In this document: positions 6,170-8,163 of the stretch, piece after piece
Layout of the letters: the number at the start of each line of letters is the position of its first letter
How positions within the stretch are numbered: the first letter of the stretch is position 1
Origin: Pseudomonadota bacterium
GTDB lineage: Bacteria > Pseudomonadota > Gammaproteobacteria > Burkholderiales > Sulfuriferulaceae
Reading direction: 5' to 3'
Length of the DNA stretch: 8,163 bases
Assembly (NCBI GenBank): GCA_021790625.1
Contig: JAJYGL010000174.1
Location: 1-8,163, forward strand
Notes under the pieces: generated by a model
Database searches by the model: none
What the model was told of the DNA's origin: nothing
Seen by the model: the letters and a program-made list of their open reading frames with translations, nothing else
Translations under genes and position numbers: made by a program

Positions 6170-6213
6170 AGACTCAATTAATACTCAACTGATACTCAAC
6201 CGACACTCAATTA
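6170..6213 (+). repeat. Four-unit 11-bp tandem repeat between dolP and rfaE2
   Basis: Consecutive units agactcaatta, atactcaactg, atactcaaccg and acactcaatta each place ACTCAA at an exact 11-nt interval (6172, 6183, 6194, 6205). A degenerate fifth copy, agactccg, precedes them at 6162-6169. The array fills most of the 68-nt gap, ends 8 nt before the rfaE2 ATG, and takes the place of a recognisable Shine-Dalgarno. No terminator or promoter is evident in the gap. Confidence 0.8.
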
Positions 6214-6221
6214 TCAAATTG

Positions 6222-6704
6222 ATGCAATCGACCGATCCGGAACATAAACTGCTCCCTGCCGACGACAATACACTGTGGCGACAGTTGCCACGACCACTGG
6301 TCTTCACCAACGGTTGTTTCGACATTTTGCACCGTGGGCATGTCACCTACCTGGCACAAGCGCGTGCGTTGGGCGCTTCGCTCATCGTGGCGGTCAACTC
6401 GGATGCGTCAGTCAAACGCCAGGGTAAGGGAACCGACCGTCCCATCAATACGCTGGCTGACCGCATGGCTGTACTTGCCGCACTGGCTGCCGTTGATGCC
6501 GTCATCCCGTTTGACGATGACACCCCACTGGCACTGATTGAACGTATCACCCCCGACAAGCTGGTTAAGGGGGGGGACTGGCCGGTAGAATGTATCATCG
6601 GCGCAACGCATGTCCTCGCACATGGGGGGACAGTACACAGCATCCCGTTTCAATATGAAGGTTCCACCAGTTTGCTGCTGCGCAAAATCAGGGGGTTACC
6701 TTGA
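6222..6704 (+). CDS. rfaE2: D-glycero-beta-D-manno-heptose 1-phosphate adenylyltransferase
   Basis: 160 residues, matching stand-alone RfaE2, the equivalent of the C-terminal half of E. coli HldE. The cytidylyltransferase fold is shown by FTNGCFDILHRGH at 28-40, with the HxGH nucleotide motif at 37-40, by VNSDASVKR at 58-66, by PDKLVKGGDW at 111-120, and by the C-terminal GSTSLLLRKI at 147-156. The enzyme joins heptose 1-phosphate and ATP to give ADP-heptose for LPS inner core, in the same pathway as the gmhA product. The kinase half (rfaE1) must be elsewhere. The ATG at 6222 is preferred over an in-frame TTG one codon earlier; neither has a visible ribosome site. The codons for Lys-Gly-Gly-Asp contain eight consecutive G (6569-6576). 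The stop codon overlaps the ubiD start. Confidence 0.95.
   Translation: MQSTDPEHKLLPADDNTLWRQLPRPLVFTNGCFDILHRGHVTYLAQARALGASLIVAVNSDASVKRQGKGTDRPINTLADRMAVLAALAAVDAVIPFDDDTPLALIERITPDKLVKGGDWPVECIIGATHVLAHGGTVHSIPFQYEGSTSLLLRKIRGLP
6569..6576 (+). repeat. Run of eight G inside rfaE2
   Basis: An uninterrupted G8 tract spans the codons for Lys-Gly-Gly-Asp of the conserved KGGDW segment. A G6 tract follows at 6624-6629. The longer run is a possible polymerase-slippage site: gain or loss of one G would truncate RfaE2 after about two thirds of its length. Confidence 0.85.
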
Positions 6705-8163
6705 AATTTCATGATTTGCGTGATTTCATCACCGAACTGGAGCGGCAGGGCGAACTGGTGCGAGTCAATATCCCGGTCAACCCCGCGCTGGAAATGACCG
6801 AAATCTGTGATCGTGTCTTACGCGCAGCAGGCCCGGCCATTCTGTTCGAAAATCCCACTGGTCACAACATCCCGGTGTTGGCCAACCTGTTTGGCACCCC
6901 CAGACGAGTCGCTCTGGGCATGGGCGAAACGGATGTCGCGGCACTCCGCGCCGTTGGTGAACTGATGGCTTTTCTGCGTGCGCCAGAACCCCCGCGAGGA
7001 CTGAAAGACTTGTGGGAAAAATGGCCCGCATTCAAACAAATACTCAACATGCCAGAGCACGAAACCAACCGTCCGCCCTGTCAGGAAATCGTCTGGGAAG
7101 GCGACCAGGTGGATTTATCCCGTCTGCCTATCCAGACCTGCTGGCCAGGGGACGCTGGCCCGCTCATCACCTGGGGCTTGGTCGTTACCCGTGGCCCGCA
7201 CCAAAAACGACAAAATCTGGGCATTTACCGTCAGCAAGTCATTGGCCGCAACCGTGTCATCATGCGCTGGCTGGCGCACCGTGGCGGCGCGCTCGATTTG
7301 CGCGATTTCCGTCTGCAAAACCCTGGCAAACCCTTTCCGGTTGCTGTGGCCATCGGCGCTGATCCAGCTACCATTCTGGCGGCGGTCACACCCATTCCAG
7401 ACGCTTTGTCCGAATATCAGTTTGCCGGTCTGTTACGTGGCTCCCGCACCGATGTCGCTCGTTGCATAGGCTCGGAACTGCACATACCTGCCAGCGCGGA
7501 AATCGTTCTCGAAGGGGTGATTCATCCGGATGACACGGCCGTTGAAGGGCCATTTGGCGACCACACTGGATACTACAACGAAACCGACCATTTCCCGGTA
7601 CTGACCATCGAACGCATCACGATGCGACGTAACCCGATTTATCACAGCACCTATACCGGCAAACCGCCAGACGAACCCGCCATACTGGGCGTCGCACTCA
7701 ATGAAGTGTTCATTCCCCTGCTCCAGAAGCAGTTTCCGGAAATCACCGATTTTTACTTGCCGCCAGAAGGATGTTCCTACCGGTTGGCGGTGGTCTCCAT
7801 CAAGAAATCCTACCCGGGTCATGCCAAACGGGTCATGTTCGGCATCTGGAGTTTCCTGCGCCAGTTCATGTACACCAAATTCATCATCGTCGTAGACGAC
7901 GACATCGCCATCCGTGACTGGAAAGAAGTCGTCTGGGCCATGACCACCCGCATGGATCCAGTACGTGACACGCTGCTGGTAGAAAACACCCCCATTGACT
8001 ATCTGGATTTTGCCAGCCCGGTTTCCGGCCTGGGCGGAAAAATGGGGATGGACGCCACCAACAAATGGCCGGGAGAAACCAGTCGTGAATGGGGAAGCCC
8101 CATTACCATGTCCGCCGATGTCAAGGCGCGTGTGGATACCTTATGGCAAGACCTGGGACTATA
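6701..8163 (+). CDS. ubiD: 4-hydroxy-3-polyprenylbenzoate decarboxylase UbiD (stop codon cut by right edge)
   Basis: My translation from the TTG at 6701 gives 487 uninterrupted codons plus the bases TA. The C-terminus LWQDLGL is where this family usually ends, so the protein is probably complete and only the last base of the stop codon is missing. UbiD removes the carboxyl group of polyprenyl-hydroxybenzoate in ubiquinone synthesis, using prenylated FMN supplied by UbiX. Asn172 (NLGIYR), Glu238 (SEYQFAG) and Asp287 (GPFGDHTGYYNE) all lie three residues before the E. coli metal ligands Asn175 and Glu241 and active-site Asp290, as I recall them. The C-terminal half has FYLPPEGCSYRLAVV, SFLRQFMYTKF and the DATNKWPGE segment. 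The TTG start is supported by AGGGGG 5 nt upstream, by the 4-nt overlap with rfaE2 (TTGA), and by MKFHDLRDFI matching the E. coli N-terminus. Confidence 0.95.
   Translation, partial: MKFHDLRDFITELERQGELVRVNIPVNPALEMTEICDRVLRAAGPAILFENPTGHNIPVLANLFGTPRRVALGMGETDVAALRAVGELMAFLRAPEPPRGLKDLWEKWPAFKQILNMPEHETNRPPCQEIVWEGDQVDLSRLPIQTCWPGDAGPLITWGLVVTRGPHQKRQNLGIYRQQVIGRNRVIMRWLAHRGGALDLRDFRLQNPGKPFPVAVAIGADPATILAAVTPIPDALSEYQFAGLLRGSRTDVARCIGSELHIPASAEIVLEGVIHPDDTAVEGPFGDHTGYYNETDHFPVLTIERITMRRNPIYHSTYTGKPPDEPAILGVALNEVFIPLLQKQFPEITDFYLPPEGCSYRLAVVSIKKSYPGHAKRVMFGIWSFLRQFMYTKFIIVVDDDIAIRDWKEVVWAMTTRMDPVRDTLLVENTPIDYLDFASPVSGLGGKMGMDATNKWPGETSREWGSPITMSADVKARVDTLWQDLGL

Noticed and set aside
6777..7068. 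Several minus-strand frames opposite the start of ubiD
   Set aside because: All are shadows of the continuous UbiD frame, which matches the E. coli protein from its first residues.
1..8163. tRNA, rRNA, rnpB, CRISPR array or insertion-sequence ends
   Set aside because: I looked for characteristic motifs and repeat-spacer patterns and found none.

Overview
The window joins two unrelated gene blocks of a Gram-negative bacterium, most likely a betaproteobacterium. This rests on three points: a stand-alone rfaE2 separate from rfaE1, a gmhA/diaA-dolP pair of the kind found in beta- and gammaproteobacteria, and a UbiD of the E. coli ubiquinone type. I cannot name the genus from the sequence.

Left block, minus strand, 4483 down to 1. 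This is an ABC importer of the BMP (basic membrane protein, PnrA/YufNOPQ-like) type. In transcription order it encodes a Tat-exported periplasmic binding protein, a first permease, a second permease, a cysteine hydrolase of the isochorismatase superfamily, and the first 196 residues of the double-ATPase subunit, which runs off the left edge. The hydrolase looks like a biuret hydrolase (BiuH). Asp30, Lys136 and Cys169 sit exactly six residues before the catalytic triad I recall for Rhizobium leguminosarum BiuH. Because the hydrolase lies between the permease and ATPase genes, the likely logic is uptake of a biuret-like or ureide nitrogen compound followed by its hydrolysis in the cytoplasm. The 99-nt gap before the hydrolase carries several inverted and direct repeats.

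Middle, 4484-4992. This is a divergent intergenic region of about 500 nt with no convincing gene. It holds a near-perfect 30-bp palindrome (4614-4643) that is a candidate operator for the importer, a weak promoter candidate for each direction, and a 16-bp tandem repeat just before gmhA.

Right block, plus strand, 4993-8163. A tight run of gmhA (DiaA-like SIS protein), dolP (two-BON-domain outer-membrane lipoprotein), rfaE2 (heptose-1-phosphate adenylyltransferase) and ubiD (prenyl-FMN decarboxylase of ubiquinone synthesis). gmhA and rfaE2 act in the same ADP-heptose pathway for LPS inner core, and dolP also serves the outer membrane. The dolP-rfaE2 gap holds a phased 11-bp repeat, and rfaE2 contains an unbroken run of eight G. 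The ubiD frame reaches a typical C-terminus (LWQDLGL), and the window ends two bases into what is probably its stop codon.
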